Counted from the stretch's first letter, positions 53,114-64,000 are shown. The stretch is DNA of 64,000 nucleotides from Wylensekiella montiformis (GCF_009697385.1 NZ_VUNL01000010.1:52260-116259), one strand, 5' to 3'. Notes: generated by a model not told the origin, from the letters alone. Made by a program: numbers and translations.

Positions 53114-54376
53114 TTGTTTAATTATCCATTTGATATCATCATGGTCCCCATGCAGATCCTGATTTTTCTCTTTACGCTTTATTTTTTCGTCATTGGTTTT
53201 TGTGGAATGTGGCGCCGGAAAGAGACAAAGATCAAGACACCGAAAAAAACCTTTGCCTTGGTTGTGGCTGCGCATAATGAGCATGCGGTCATTGGCCAGC
53301 TGGTTCAAAACCTGCAGGGGCTGAATTATCCCAAGAATATGTATGATATCTATGTGATTGCCGATAACTGCTCCGATGATACAGCTCAAATCGCAGAAAA
53401 GGCAGGGGCTCTTGTTCATGTGCGTACACATCCGACTAAGAAGTCCAAGGGATATGCGCTGGACTGGATGTTCGCACGCCTGTTCAAAATGGACAAACAA
53501 TACGATGCCATCTGTGTATTCGACGCAGACAATCTGGTTCATCCGCAGTTTCTGATGGAGATGAATAACCGGCTGTGCAAGGGGGATAAGGTTATTCAGG
53601 GATACATGGATGCGAAAAATCCATACGATACTTGGGTTTCGGGGACCTTTGCCATTGCGTTTTGGGTGATCTGCTATATCTCGCATTTGGCCAAGTCCAA
53701 TATCGGTCTTTCCGCCTGCCTTGGCGGAACCGGGATGTGCTTTGATGCGGAGATTTTGAAAAAGCATGGATGGCAGGCTACTTGTCTGACTGAAGACATG
53801 GAGTTTACCATGAAATGTATGGCGGAAGGCATTAAAACGAGCTGGGCGCACGATGCGATCATTTATGACGAGAAGCCGTTGACCTTTCGTCAGTCCTGGA
53901 ATCAGCGCCGACGCTGGGCACAGGGACAGTTTGATGTGGGAAACCGCTTTATTCCGAAAATGCTCAAGGCTGGATGGAAACATAAGGATATTCGCATGTG
54001 GGATGAGTGCATTTATCTGATGCAGCCGCATTTTTTGATGATCTCTACCTTCTTTATTATCATCAGTTATATTCAATTGGCTTTTCCACCGTTTTATACG
54101 AATATTTACAATTTTATGCCGTCGCAGCTTATGACTGCGATCATGCTGGGACAATATATTCTGCCTATGATTATTCTGATCAAGATTCGGGCGAAATGGA
54201 AATCCTGGCTTTATATGCTGCTCTATCCGGTATTCATTTATTCCTGGATTCCCATCATCTTCTTGGGATTCATCCACCGCAACGAGCATGAATGGAGTCA
54301 TACCAAGCACACGCGGGCTATGAGTATGAATGATATTGTGGGCAATGTCAAAAATACGAAATCGATCGAGAAATAA
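53114..54376 (+). CDS. Membrane glycosyltransferase family 2 protein
   Basis: A 420-residue inverting glycosyltransferase with one N-terminal membrane segment, a cytosolic GT-A domain and three or four C-terminal segments. Motifs: VVAAHNEHAVIGQLV, VIADNCSDDTAQIAE, the metal site VFDADN, the acceptor region LTEDMEF, and QRRRWAQGQ (QxxRW, processive type). Such enzymes build polysaccharides or glycolipids at the inner membrane. Cotranscription with psd and pssA suggests a lipid acceptor, but this is inference. TTG 53114 follows AAGGAAGG. Confidence 0.88.
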   Translation: MFNYPFDIIMVPMQILIFLFTLYFFVIGFCGMWRRKETKIKTPKKTFALVVAAHNEHAVIGQLVQNLQGLNYPKNMYDIYVIADNCSDDTAQIAEKAGALVHVRTHPTKKSKGYALDWMFARLFKMDKQYDAICVFDADNLVHPQFLMEMNNRLCKGDKVIQGYMDAKNPYDTWVSGTFAIAFWVICYISHLAKSNIGLSACLGGTGMCFDAEILKKHGWQATCLTEDMEFTMKCMAEGIKTSWAHDAIIYDEKPLTFRQSWNQRRRWAQGQFDVGNRFIPKMLKAGWKHKDIRMWDECIYLMQPHFLMISTFFIIISYIQLAFPPFYTNIYNFMPSQLMTAIMLGQYILPMIILIKIRAKWKSWLYMLLYPVFIYSWIPIIFLGFIHRNEHEWSHTKHTRAMSMNDIVGNVKNTKSIEK

Positions 54377-54378
54377 TA

Positions 54379-54407
54379 TAAAGCCTCCCTCTATGAGGGA
54401 GGCTTTA
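54379..54407 (+). terminator. Palindromic terminator after the GT2 gene
   Basis: TAAAGCCTCCCTC (54379-54391) is exactly complementary to GAGGGAGGCTTTA (54395-54407), with a three-base loop. The T-run is short. Confidence 0.7.
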
Positions 54408-54431
54408 TACTGAGACAGGAGTGAGATATTG

Positions 54432-54815
54432 ATGTATACATTGAAAGTAGAAGGTGCCTTCGAGGCGGCGCACCGCGTTGCGGGATACCCGGGGAAATGC
54501 GACCGCCTTCACGGACATAACTGGGTGGTGCAGGCGGTTATCCAGGGAACGGAACTGGATGAACTTGGCATGCTGGTGGATTTCAAACAGGCGAAACGGG
54601 CATTATCTGAGGTATTGGAACGTTTTGATCATCGCTTTCTCAACGAACTGCAGCCGTTTTCTGATGGGCTGAATCCGACGGCCGAAAATCTTTCCCGAGT
54701 GATTTTCGAGGAGTTAGCCGGGAACTCTGTTTTTGTACGTGACAGTTACTTGTCTGCCATTACCGTTTTTGAATCGCCAAAATCCAGTGTGACTTATACC
54801 AGAAATGAGCGGTGA
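54432..54815 (+). CDS. queD: 6-carboxy-5,6,7,8-tetrahydropterin synthase
   Basis: Second step of 7-deazaguanine synthesis; 127 aa. The zinc site is AAHRVAGY plus CDRLHGHNW with the catalytic Cys and the two His of HGH; VDFKQAKRAL and LNPTAENLSRVIFE (with catalytic Asp/Glu) follow. The start ATG 54432 is preferred over an adjacent TTG. It overlaps or abuts queE. With tgt at 35.8 kb it serves queuosine; queC and queF are not in the window. Confidence 0.94.
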   Translation: MYTLKVEGAFEAAHRVAGYPGKCDRLHGHNWVVQAVIQGTELDELGMLVDFKQAKRALSEVLERFDHRFLNELQPFSDGLNPTAENLSRVIFEELAGNSVFVRDSYLSAITVFESPKSSVTYTRNER

Positions 54816-54822
54816 TGAAAAC

Positions 54823-55554
54823 ATGCAAAACAATTTGATTGAACTTTTTTCTTCGATTCAGGGCGAAGGAAAATATGTGGGCTGCCGTCAGATCTTTGTA
54901 CGCCTTGAAGGATGCAACTTGGATTGCCAATACTGCGATACAGAAAACCAGCCGGGAACTCATGCGGCCGCACGAATTGAGACGAGGGCTGGGAGCCGCC
55001 GGTTTGAGGACTGGCCCAATCCGCTGTCTGCGGCTTTGGTGGCAGAAAAAATACGGGCCATGCTGAAAGAAATACCGCATCAGGCCGTAAGCTTTACCGG
55101 CGGAGAACCTCTCTTGCATGCGGCATTTATCCGGGAGATTGCGGAGCAAATCGATGCAAAAATCTTTTTGGAAACGAATGGGACATTATACCGTCCGCTG
55201 GCTGATATTCTTGATGTTCTTGATATCATCAGCATGGATATCAAATTGCCGAGCATCGTGAGCCGCCCCCAATGGGAAGCACACAGGGAATTTATTCGGC
55301 TGGCACGGGGAAAAGATCTTTATGTTAAACTGGTAGTAGCTGCTGAGACGGGGCCAGATGAATTTCATCAGGCGGTGAAACTGGTTGCCGAACTGGCTCC
55401 GGAGACGTGCTTCATTATTCAGCCGGTGACTCCGTCCGGGGGCTGTCAGGCCGCTGCTCCTGAACAGATTCTATGCGCTCAGGAGTATGCGCTGCGGTAC
55501 CTGAACGACGTGCGGGTTATTCCGCAAACCCACAAAATGATCGGGCAGCTTTGA
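54823..55554 (+). CDS. queE: 7-carboxy-7-deazaguanine synthase
   Basis: Radical SAM enzyme that contracts carboxytetrahydropterin; 243 aa from ATG 54823. An ATG at 54805 (inside queD) would add six residues and is possible. LIELFSSIQGEGKYVGCRQIFVRLEGCNLDCQYCDT contains the CxxxCxxC-type cluster (parts: SIQGEGKYVG, EGCNLDCQYCDT), then SFTGGEPLLH and MDIKLPS. The ribosome site GGTGATG overlaps the queD end, so translation is coupled. Confidence 0.94.
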   Translation: MQNNLIELFSSIQGEGKYVGCRQIFVRLEGCNLDCQYCDTENQPGTHAAARIETRAGSRRFEDWPNPLSAALVAEKIRAMLKEIPHQAVSFTGGEPLLHAAFIREIAEQIDAKIFLETNGTLYRPLADILDVLDIISMDIKLPSIVSRPQWEAHREFIRLARGKDLYVKLVVAAETGPDEFHQAVKLVAELAPETCFIIQPVTPSGGCQAAAPEQILCAQEYALRYLNDVRVIPQTHKMIGQL

Positions 55555-55587
55555 TTGGATGAATGGCAGTCGTTTTGCCGCGGCCAA

Positions 55588-55636
55588 CCTCTCTGACCAG
55601 ATTGGTAAGAAACCGTTTCTTTTCGATCGATCAGAG
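55588..55636. terminator. Shared terminator hairpin between queE and the TtcA-like gene
   Basis: CCAACCTCTCTGA pairs with TCAGAGAGGTTG, with an inner AAGAAA/TTTCTT stem. It lies between the two convergent stops and can serve both directions. Confidence 0.7.
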
Positions 55637-55648
55637 AGGTTGTTTCGC

Positions 55649-56473
55649 TTATAAGCCGCTTTTTTGGGGGCCGGCGCATTTCATATAGTGGAAGTAGGTG
55701 TCCCTCATTTCTTTACGTGTTTTTGCTGCCGGCCAAAGCTGCCCGACGGCCCCCTGTCTCATAGCGGTGGCCAGATGATCGTAGACCGACGGATCTTTAT
55801 GGCAAAGCTTGGCGATGAGTTCTTTGACGGTTTGCCGGCTGGTATATCCATCGTGCGGACAAGGGGAGGGTACCGGCCGGAATCCGTGATATTTCACGGC
55901 ATCCCGGGTTTCCTCCTCGCGAAAATAGATGAGCGGGCGAATGACCGTGAGGCCGGTTCGGTCCAGATAGGTATTGGGGGTAAACGTGCTGAGCTGCCCG
56001 GAATACAGAAGCCCCATAACGAAAGTTTCAACCGCATCATCATTGTGATGTGCATAGGCAATCTTATTCATGCCGTGTTCCTTTGCGTACCGGTTGACTG
56101 CGCCGCGGCGGAAGAAGGCACAGGTGAAACAGGGACTTTTATCCTGCTGATCCGCGATGGCGCCGGCAATATCGACATCGATGACATCGTACGGGATATT
56201 CAGAGACTGCATAAATGTCCGGATGCGTTCCGTATCGAATGGTGCCGGCTGTCCCGTAGCTGTGTCGGTGAACATCGGATTGATGGTCAGCGCGTGCAGC
56301 TGAAAATCCTTATGCAGGCGCTCCCGCAGAACGGCCATGGCATAGGACAGAAAGATACTGTCTTTGCCGCCGGAAACGCCGATCAGGATGCGGTCGCCGT
56401 TTTTAATCATGTCAAATTCGACAACAGCGCGCAGTAATTTTGAAAAATAAAGTTGTGGAAGTCGTATATTCAT
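55649..56473 (-). CDS. TtcA-family ATP-dependent tRNA sulfurtransferase
   Basis: A 274-residue PP-loop protein. ATP-binding motif LIGVSGGKDSIFLSYAM, then the central CxxC in PCFTCAFFRRGAVNRYA (cluster-binding in TtcA), YAHHNDDAVETFVMGLLYSG, and a late CxxH-like PSPCPHDGY. TtcA-type proteins thiolate C32 of tRNA through a 4Fe-4S cluster; TtuA- and TilS-like alternatives are less likely given the CxxC spacing. Start ATG 56473 with GAGGTTT upstream on the minus strand. It stands alone. Confidence 0.88.
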   Translation of the reverse strand: MNIRLPQLYFSKLLRAVVEFDMIKNGDRILIGVSGGKDSIFLSYAMAVLRERLHKDFQLHALTINPMFTDTATGQPAPFDTERIRTFMQSLNIPYDVIDVDIAGAIADQQDKSPCFTCAFFRRGAVNRYAKEHGMNKIAYAHHNDDAVETFVMGLLYSGQLSTFTPNTYLDRTGLTVIRPLIYFREEETRDAVKYHGFRPVPSPCPHDGYTSRQTVKELIAKLCHKDPSVYDHLATAMRQGAVGQLWPAAKTRKEMRDTYFHYMKCAGPQKSGL

Positions 56474-56568
56474 GATAAACCTCTTTCTGGAACGATAAAA
56501 AAACCGTTTTCATTATAGCATAGCTATGAAACAGGGGAAAGGCAAAAGCTGGGAGCGTCAGGAAGCGC

Positions 56569-56598
56569 TGGACGAAAGCCTATATGTTGAAGTATAAT
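56569..56598 (+). promoter_or_regulatory. Probable promoter of ppaC
   Basis: -35 TGGACG (56569-56574), 18-base spacer, -10 TATAAT (56593-56598), about 60 bases before the start codon. Confidence 0.45.
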
Positions 56599-56662
56599 AA
56601 AAAGTAATTATGTGAATACTGGGGCAGTCGCCCGTCAGAATATGAGGAGGAATTTTCTTACC

Positions 56663-58309
56663 ATGAAGAGCACGAAACCCATTTACACGATTGGCCATCG
56701 CAATCCGGACACCGACTCGATCTGTTCGGCGATCGGCTATGCTCATTTGAAGCAGGCGATGGGACAAAATGTCGTCCCTGCGCGTGCAGGGAAAATCAAT
56801 GCGGAAACAAAGTTTGCTTTGGAGCATTTCAAGGTAGAACAGCCGCTTCTTCTTACCGATCTGTATCCGCGGGTCAAGGATATCACGATGGATTGCAAGA
56901 TCGTGGTCAAGCAGCATGATACGTTGCGTCATCTGGGCGAAGTCATGCGGGCACATGATCTGAAGTCTGTGCCGGTTACCGACAGTAAAGGTCTGCTCGT
57001 GGGTATCGTGACGGTTTCTGATCTTGCCAAGCGTTATTTTCAGGAGCTTGGTATGCAGAATTTGGCCGATATGCGTGTCCGCTACCGTGATATCATCGCG
57101 GCGACCGACAGCAAGGTGCTGGTATCCGGCGAAGAGGGCGAGTTTATTCGGGGCAATGTGCGCATTGCAGCCGGCAGTATCAATATGATCAAGAATGTGA
57201 TCAATGAGGACGATATCGTTCTGGTCGGTGACCGGCACGATGAGACGATGATCGATATCGTGAATCAGGGGATTTCCTGCCTGATTATTACGGGAAGCGG
57301 CCGCGTTTCTGCCGATGTGATTGAAGCGGCGGAAAAACGGAACATTTTCGTGCTTTCGACCCCTTATGATACCTATACAGTGGCCCGTCTTATCAATCAG
57401 TGCGTTCCCATTCGCCGTATTATGCATGCAGATCCGGTGACGTTCAAGCCGCTGGATATGCTGTCTGATATCAAGGGAACCATGGAGGATACGAATTACC
57501 GGAATTATCCGGTTATCGAAAATGGACGTCTGGTGGGGGTCATCAGCCGTGATAACCTCATGGTTCCTGAACGGGAAAAGGTTATTCTGGTCGATCATAA
57601 TGAGCGCGGTCAGGCGGTAGAGGGCATTGAGGAAGCCAAGGTGGTCGAGATCATCGATCATCACCGCCTTGGCGGGATTCAGACCAGCGAGCCGATTTAT
57701 ACTCATGCTGAGCCTGTTGGATGTACCGCGACGATTGTGGCAAACATGCACTGGCAGAATGATGTAGAGATTCCGGCATCCATTGCTGGACTGCTTCTTT
57801 CGGCAATTATTTCCGATACGGTTTTGTTCAAATCTCCGACTTGTACGGCTTACGACCGGAAAACAGCAGAGCGGCTGGCTGAAATTGCCGGTGTGGATAT
57901 TCAGGCTTACGGCATGGAGATGCTGAAAGCGGGCTCCGGCATTGGCGACATGACTCCTGCGGAAATTGCGAAAAATGACTTGAAGGAATTCCAGATCGGC
58001 GATTATCGTATCATTGTCAGCCAGATTTCCGTCATGGATACAAAGGAAGTTCTTGATCTGGAACCGCAGCTGATTGATGCCATGACAAAGATCTGTGAAA
58101 AAGAAGGCTTCGATATGAGTCTTGTCATGGTCACGGACATTCTTGAGGAAGCTACGTATCTTCTTTATGCGGGTTCTCCGAAAACATTGATCGGCGAAGC
58201 ATTTAAGAAAGATGCCAGTGGAACGCATGTGTATCTGCCGGGTGTCATGAGTCGCAAGAAGCAGATTATTCCGCCGCTTTCCGAGGCGGTCAAGCGTATT
58301 GCCCAATAA
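56663..58309 (+). CDS. ppaC: Manganese-dependent inorganic pyrophosphatase with CBS and DRTGG regulatory insert
   Basis: A 548-residue family II pyrophosphatase of the CBS type. Catalytic motifs are intact: GHRNPDTDSICSAIGYAHL, VILVDHNERGQ, EIIDHHRLGG, AIISDTVLF, and the C-terminal SRKKQ. Between the first and second catalytic parts lies a regulatory insert of about 250 residues with two CBS domains and a DRTGG domain (IVSEEGEF-like GEEGEFIRGNVRIAAGS). CBS pyrophosphatases are inhibited by AMP and ADP and activated by ATP or diadenosine polyphosphates. ATG 56663 follows GAGGAGGAA. It is the intact relative of the exported degenerate protein at 31.9 kb. Confidence 0.95.
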   Translation: MKSTKPIYTIGHRNPDTDSICSAIGYAHLKQAMGQNVVPARAGKINAETKFALEHFKVEQPLLLTDLYPRVKDITMDCKIVVKQHDTLRHLGEVMRAHDLKSVPVTDSKGLLVGIVTVSDLAKRYFQELGMQNLADMRVRYRDIIAATDSKVLVSGEEGEFIRGNVRIAAGSINMIKNVINEDDIVLVGDRHDETMIDIVNQGISCLIITGSGRVSADVIEAAEKRNIFVLSTPYDTYTVARLINQCVPIRRIMHADPVTFKPLDMLSDIKGTMEDTNYRNYPVIENGRLVGVISRDNLMVPEREKVILVDHNERGQAVEGIEEAKVVEIIDHHRLGGIQTSEPIYTHAEPVGCTATIVANMHWQNDVEIPASIAGLLLSAIISDTVLFKSPTCTAYDRKTAERLAEIAGVDIQAYGMEMLKAGSGIGDMTPAEIAKNDLKEFQIGDYRIIVSQISVMDTKEVLDLEPQLIDAMTKICEKEGFDMSLVMVTDILEEATYLLYAGSPKTLIGEAFKKDASGTHVYLPGVMSRKKQIIPPLSEAVKRIAQ

Positions 58310-58411
58310 GAGATAAAGGCAGGATGGGGAGTGTTCAGGGATGCTGCTGCATGCTTTATGCGGACAGCATCCCCTTTCTTCTTATGGTCGGAAGAGTATC
58401 AGGAGGCCGAT

Positions 58412-60715
58412 GTGAATATTTTTGAGGGATTGAATTCCGCACAGAAAAAGGCAGTAGAGCATATTGATGGACCCCTGCTGATTATGGCTGGGGCTGGTTC
58501 GGGCAAAACGAAGGTGCTGACCTGCAAGGTGGCCAACCTTTTGGCGCACGACGTAGCTCCGTGGAATATATTGGCCATTACATTTACCAACAAAGCTGCG
58601 ACAGAGATGCGTGAGCGCGTGGACCGGATGATCGGAGAGCGCGCCAGGGATGTATGGCTCAGCACATTTCATTCGTTCTGCGCGCGCTTTCTGCGCCGGG
58701 AGATTGAAGAAACCGGCTTGTATAAACGGAATTTTGTCATTTATGACTCCAGTGACAGTCAGGTGGTTGTCAAGGAGTGTCTGAAAGAAATGAATCTGGA
58801 TCCAAAACAGTATGCGCCGAATGCCATTCAGAACGCGATTTCTAATGCAAAAAATCAGATGATGGGGCCAAAGGCCATGGCGCGGGATGCCAGTCAGTTC
58901 TATCAGCAGAAAGTGGCGGAAATTTACCAGCTTTATACACAAAAACTGCGGGCAAACAATGCCCTGGATTTTGATGATCTTTTGATGATTTCTGTACTCC
59001 TGCTGGAGCAGAACAAGGAGATCCTTGAAAAATATCAGCAGCGCTTCCGCTACATCCTTGTCGATGAGTATCAGGATACGAACGGTGCGCAGTATCAGCT
59101 GACCAGGCTGTTGGCCGCAGGCCATCATAATCTCTGCGTTGTCGGTGATGCCGATCAGTCTATTTATGGATGGCGCGGAGCGGATATGCGCAACATCATG
59201 GACTTTGAAAAGGATTATCCGGAAGCAAAGACCATAAAACTGGAACAGAATTACCGCTCAACAAAAAATATCCTAGCAGCAGCCAATGCTGTGATCGAAC
59301 ATAATATTCACCGGAAAAAGAAAGCGCTGTGGACGGAAAATGTATCCGGAGAGAAGCTTACCTGCTATGAAGCGGGTGATGAGCGTGATGAGGCGCGGTT
59401 CGTCGCGGAGATGATCGAGAAGCAGCGCAGCCTTTTTCATGCGGCGTACGGTGACATGGCGATTCTGTACCGGACCAATGCGCAATCTCGTGTCATTGAG
59501 GAAATGTTTATGCGGTCAGGTATACCGTACAGTATGGTCGGTGGGCTGAAATTCTATGACCGCAAAGAAATTAAGGATATCCTTGCTTATCTTCGTGTGA
59601 TTTACAATCCAATGGATACGGTCAGCCTGATGCGGATTATCAATGTTCCTAAGCGGGGAATCGGCGCGTCTTCGCTGAACAGGCTTACAGCCTATGCGGA
59701 CGAAAATGGCTTATCCCTTTTTGACGTCATTTCGAATCCGGAAGCATTGGATGATATACCGGGACTTACAGCTCGAACAAAGAATCCGCTGGAACGTTTT
59801 TCTGCTTTTTTATTCCGTTTTATGGGCAGTCAGGCAGAGATGAAGCTGGATGATTTGATTGAAAACGTATTAGATGAGTCCGGTTACATGGATGAATTGA
59901 AGGCAGACAGCAAGCCGGAAAACGAGTCTCGTATTGAAAATCTGCGCGAGTTTATCGGCGTAGCCCGGGATTTTGAAAAAAGTGAGGAATCTTCCGATTT
60001 GGAAACCTTTCTGTCACAATTATCGCTGGTTTCGGATATCGATAATGCGGAGATGGATGAAGATCGTGTCACCCTTATGACGCTGCATTCCGCAAAAGGA
60101 TTGGAATTTCCTGTTGTATTCATGATCGGAATGGAAGAGGGGCTGTTCCCTCATTCCCGTACGCTGATGAATGAAGAGGAAATTGAAGAGGAAAGGCGTA
60201 CCTGTTATGTGGGTATTACGCGTGCACAGCGAAAATTGTATCTGACGAATGCCCGCCAGCGTACGATTTATGGGCGGACGAATGCGTTCCCTCCATCCCG
60301 GTTCCTGCGGGAGATCCCGGAGGAATATATCGAACGACTGATGATGGGCGTGTCTTTCAGGGGGAACGATGTGGGAAGAATGGGATCTTCTTCCTACGGG
60401 GCAGATGCATTCCGCCCCGCCCCTCAGCAGATGGGAACCGGCGGCGTGCGCTTTACCGGCAGGCCGCAGTCTGCATTGGAAGCGATGGAAGCGCTGCGCC
60501 GGCAAAATGCAGTGGAACGACAGGGTTCCGCGGTCATTCGGCCGGATACGAGTATCCGGTGGAAAGCCGGCGACAAAGCCCGCCATGCGAAATGGGGAGT
60601 CGGAACCGTGGTTTCTGTCAAAGGAACAGGGGAAGAAGTCGAACTTAAAATTGCTTTTCCGGGTCAGGGTGTCAGAGGGCTGATGCAGAAGTATGCGCCG
60701 ATTACAAAAGTGTAA
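58412..60715 (+). CDS. pcrA: ATP-dependent DNA helicase PcrA (UvrD/Rep family)
   Basis: Superfamily 1A 3'-5' helicase; 767 aa. Motifs: LNSAQKKAVEHIDGPLLIMAGAGSGKT (Q motif and Walker A, in parts), ITFTNKAATEMRERV (Ia), DEYQDTN (II), GDADQSIYGWRGAD (III), VTLMTLHSAKGLEFPVVFMIG (V) and YVGITRAQRKLYL (VI). The C-terminal tail has the PcrA-type Tudor-like end (GDKARHAKWGVGTVVSVKGTG), a known RNA polymerase contact. GTG 58412 follows AGGAGG. ligA follows after 33 bases, an order conserved in Firmicutes. Confidence 0.96.
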   Translation: MNIFEGLNSAQKKAVEHIDGPLLIMAGAGSGKTKVLTCKVANLLAHDVAPWNILAITFTNKAATEMRERVDRMIGERARDVWLSTFHSFCARFLRREIEETGLYKRNFVIYDSSDSQVVVKECLKEMNLDPKQYAPNAIQNAISNAKNQMMGPKAMARDASQFYQQKVAEIYQLYTQKLRANNALDFDDLLMISVLLLEQNKEILEKYQQRFRYILVDEYQDTNGAQYQLTRLLAAGHHNLCVVGDADQSIYGWRGADMRNIMDFEKDYPEAKTIKLEQNYRSTKNILAAANAVIEHNIHRKKKALWTENVSGEKLTCYEAGDERDEARFVAEMIEKQRSLFHAAYGDMAILYRTNAQSRVIEEMFMRSGIPYSMVGGLKFYDRKEIKDILAYLRVIYNPMDTVSLMRIINVPKRGIGASSLNRLTAYADENGLSLFDVISNPEALDDIPGLTARTKNPLERFSAFLFRFMGSQAEMKLDDLIENVLDESGYMDELKADSKPENESRIENLREFIGVARDFEKSEESSDLETFLSQLSLVSDIDNAEMDEDRVTLMTLHSAKGLEFPVVFMIGMEEGLFPHSRTLMNEEEIEEERRTCYVGITRAQRKLYLTNARQRTIYGRTNAFPPSRFLREIPEEYIERLMMGVSFRGNDVGRMGSSSYGADAFRPAPQQMGTGGVRFTGRPQSALEAMEALRRQNAVERQGSAVIRPDTSIRWKAGDKARHAKWGVGTVVSVKGTGEEVELKIAFPGQGVRGLMQKYAPITKV

Positions 60716-60736
60716 TGCGCGGAATCGTCTTAGTAG

Positions 60737-62767
<2,031 letters not shown>

Positions 62768-62825
62768 CCAATCTTACAGAAAAACATGGCATTCTCCGTT
62801 ATACTAAAACCGAGGAGATGGTTTT

Positions 62826-63245
62826 ATGCAGCATATTTTTCTGCTCAGCGCCTATGAAATTACAGCGGCAGCGTTTTTTCAGAAATTGAAACAAGAACGG
62901 ACAGACCTTGTTCTCGATATCCGACTGAACAATACGTCACAGCTCTGTGGTTTTACCAAAGAAAAAGATTTATCTTTTTTTGTTTCGCAGCTCACCGGCG
63001 CGGCGTATATTCATGATCTGGATTTTGCGCCGACCAAACAACTTCTTGACGGATATATCAAAGAACATCTGCCCTGGAATGAATACGCGACGGCTTATCT
63101 GAAACTGTTGAATCAGCGCCATGGCGAAAGGTTATGGGAGGAACGTTATAAAAAGTATGGCTCAGTCTGTCTTTTGGGAACCGAGACGAAAAAGCGGCGT
63201 TCTCATAATGAAGTTCTGCTGGATGTGCTTCAAAATGGATTTTAG
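62826..63245 (+). CDS. DUF488 family protein
   Basis: A 139-residue cytosolic protein. The DUF488 pattern is seen in DLVLDIRLNNTSQLCGFTKEKDLSFF, YIHDLDFAPTKQLLDGYI and the C-terminal VCLLGTETKKRRSHNEVLLDVL, where the family often has a CxE-x-xxCHR-type site; here the Cys-Leu-Leu-Gly-Thr-Glu version and a basic cluster remain. The function is unknown. ATG 62826 follows GAGGAGATGG. A TATACT at 62800 could be its -10, with poor -35. Confidence 0.8.
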   Translation: MQHIFLLSAYEITAAAFFQKLKQERTDLVLDIRLNNTSQLCGFTKEKDLSFFVSQLTGAAYIHDLDFAPTKQLLDGYIKEHLPWNEYATAYLKLLNQRHGERLWEERYKKYGSVCLLGTETKKRRSHNEVLLDVLQNGF

Positions 63246-63337
63246 GAAGATTTTTCGTATCGGATGGAAAAGAAGAAGGATTTATCCCGAAGACAACGAA
63301 TAAAAACATAGCATCATTTTCAGAGGAGGAAATCGTT

Positions 63338-63715
63338 ATGAAAAAAGCATTCTTTTTGGCTATTGCGTTGGGTTTGGGGATTTTTCCCGTGTGCAGTGTA
63401 TTTCCTGCAGGACAGAATGACGGCTTTGTCCGGGTGGCCTGTGCCGCAGAGGCAGAACAGAACTTCGTAGGGAATTGGTACGATCAAAGCGGCAATCTGG
63501 TCATCAGTATCCGCCCTGGGGTAATCAATAGCTGCCGTATTGTACGTGCCTATGATGTTACGGGCGGTAATCCGGGATCCGGTCATTTTGTCATCCTTGA
63601 AGCGGCTGGAGAGCGTGATCTCTTTATTGAATGGGAAGGCGGATATTGGCAGAACAATCAATATGTTGAGCCGCATATCATGGTCAATCACGGGGATCGG
63701 CTGAGCCGTAAATAA
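63338..63715 (+). CDS. Small secreted protein, unknown
   Basis: A 125-residue protein with a signal peptide (MKKAFFLAIALGLGIFPVCSVFPAG; a second possible cleavage at ACAAEAEQN, about residue 36-38). The mature part is short and beta-rich, with NFVGNWYDQSGNLVISIRPG and FVILEAAGERDLFIEWEGGYW, reminiscent of small lipocalin-like or protein-turnover-inhibitor folds, but not assigned. It has no lipobox, so a periplasmic location is likely. ATG 63338 follows AGAGGAGG. The gene is last before the insertion sequence. Confidence 0.7.
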   Translation: MKKAFFLAIALGLGIFPVCSVFPAGQNDGFVRVACAAEAEQNFVGNWYDQSGNLVISIRPGVINSCRIVRAYDVTGGNPGSGHFVILEAAGERDLFIEWEGGYWQNNQYVEPHIMVNHGDRLSRK

Positions 63716-63789
63716 TCCGTTGGAAAGAAAAATTGCTTTACACGGATATGTAGGTTTGTCAATGATGTGAGACCGATAAAAGTTATCAA

Positions 63790-63999
63790 TTATGAGGCGT
63801 TTCCATAGATGTAATCCATAATATCGCCTTGGATTTTTGGGGCTTTTCTCGGTTGAAATACAAGGGATAATGTTTTTTGCCGCTCTTTCGGGGAATCCCA
63901 CCCAAGGACCTTTGAGGGAATGTCGTTCGAGCGTGTCAGATAACGGCGTATCTGCAGGTTCAGATCCTCCAATGAGTAGAAGTGCAGATGATTGTAGAA
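63790..63999 (-). mobile_element. C-terminal part of an insertion sequence transposase (cut by window end)
   Basis: The minus-strand frame is open from the window edge and ends at TAA 63790-63792. It reads FYNHLHFYSLEDLNLQIRRYL, then RSNDIPSKVLGWDSPKERQ, the end of an integrase-core (DDE) transposase, closest in feel to IS481/IS3-type proteins. Only about 70 residues are visible. The element end may be at about 63749, where TGTAGGTTTGTC begins, but no partner repeat can be checked. It is the only transposase seen. Confidence 0.65.
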
Positions 64000-64000
64000 A

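Noticed and set aside
56558..58306. A 582-codon minus-strand frame opposite ppaC
   Set aside because: Fully antisense to an intact CBS pyrophosphatase with all catalytic motifs; no ribosome site or family pattern.
58338..58373. Hairpin GGGATGCTG/CAGCATCCC between ppaC and pcrA as a terminator
   Set aside because: The following tract is mixed C and T (CCTTTCTTCTT), so termination is uncertain; it may only reduce readthrough.

Overview
The window reads as chromosome of a Gram-negative-walled Firmicute of the class Negativicutes, probably Selenomonadaceae-like; the genus cannot be fixed from the sequence alone. It combines Firmicute hallmarks (PolC-type replicase, Fur, RelA, HemZ, PcrA, a yybP-ykoY riboswitch) with outer-membrane functions (a PagL-like lipid A deacylase, a lipid-phosphate phosphatase, WecG/TagA, phosphatidylserine synthase and decarboxylase). 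Pyruvate formate-lyase under an FNR-type regulator points to a fermentative anaerobe. Core genes are mostly on the + strand, tightly packed, with strong AGGAGG-type ribosome sites and many TTG/GTG starts. No rRNA, tRNA or CRISPR was seen.

Layout. 0-11.9 kb: the end of an unknown gene, then polA-fpg-coaE-lytic transglycosylase-polC, a fused ThrE-type transporter, a polyferredoxin and a PagL-like deacylase. 11.9-15.4 kb: acylphosphatase, a small HTH protein, uridine kinase behind a large leader hairpin, and the niacin transporter niaP with a probable NiaR operator. 15.4-24.3 kb: a GC-richer accessory segment (DASS transporter, DUF5131, C_GCAxxG_C_C and ACT proteins, a PHP phosphatase, TerC under a Mn riboswitch, DUF389) containing three decaying genes: a frameshifted AraC regulator, an MFS remnant and a BCCT remnant. 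24.6-31.2 kb: tag, a 3-hydroxyacyl-CoA dehydrogenase with a Crp/Fnr regulator, pflA, pflB and a PAP2 phosphatase. 31.4-41.2 kb: UPF0158, an exported degenerate family II pyrophosphatase-like protein, pncB-aroE, then tgt-yajC-5-FCL-SpoIIE-like phosphatase-P-loop protein-secD-secF. 41.3-50.8 kb: recJ-relA, then fur-hemZ-hisS-aspS. 50.9-63.7 kb: wecG, psd-pssA-GT2, queD-queE, a TtcA-like protein, CBS-type ppaC, pcrA-ligA, DUF488 and a small secreted protein. The window ends inside an insertion sequence transposase on the minus strand.

How the parts work together. polA, polC, fpg, tag, recJ, pcrA and ligA form a replication and repair set. PolC lacks the usual inserted proofreading exonuclease and PolA has lost its exonuclease residues, so proofreading must be supplied elsewhere. 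The Crp/Fnr protein has an FNR-type recognition helix, and the two pfl genes next to it carry TTGAT-N4-ATCAA-like boxes at identical spacing from their -10 elements, so this looks like a self-contained anaerobic switch. niaP and pncB serve NAD salvage; tgt, queD and queE serve queuosine; yajC, secD and secF serve protein export. psd and pssA make phosphatidylethanolamine.
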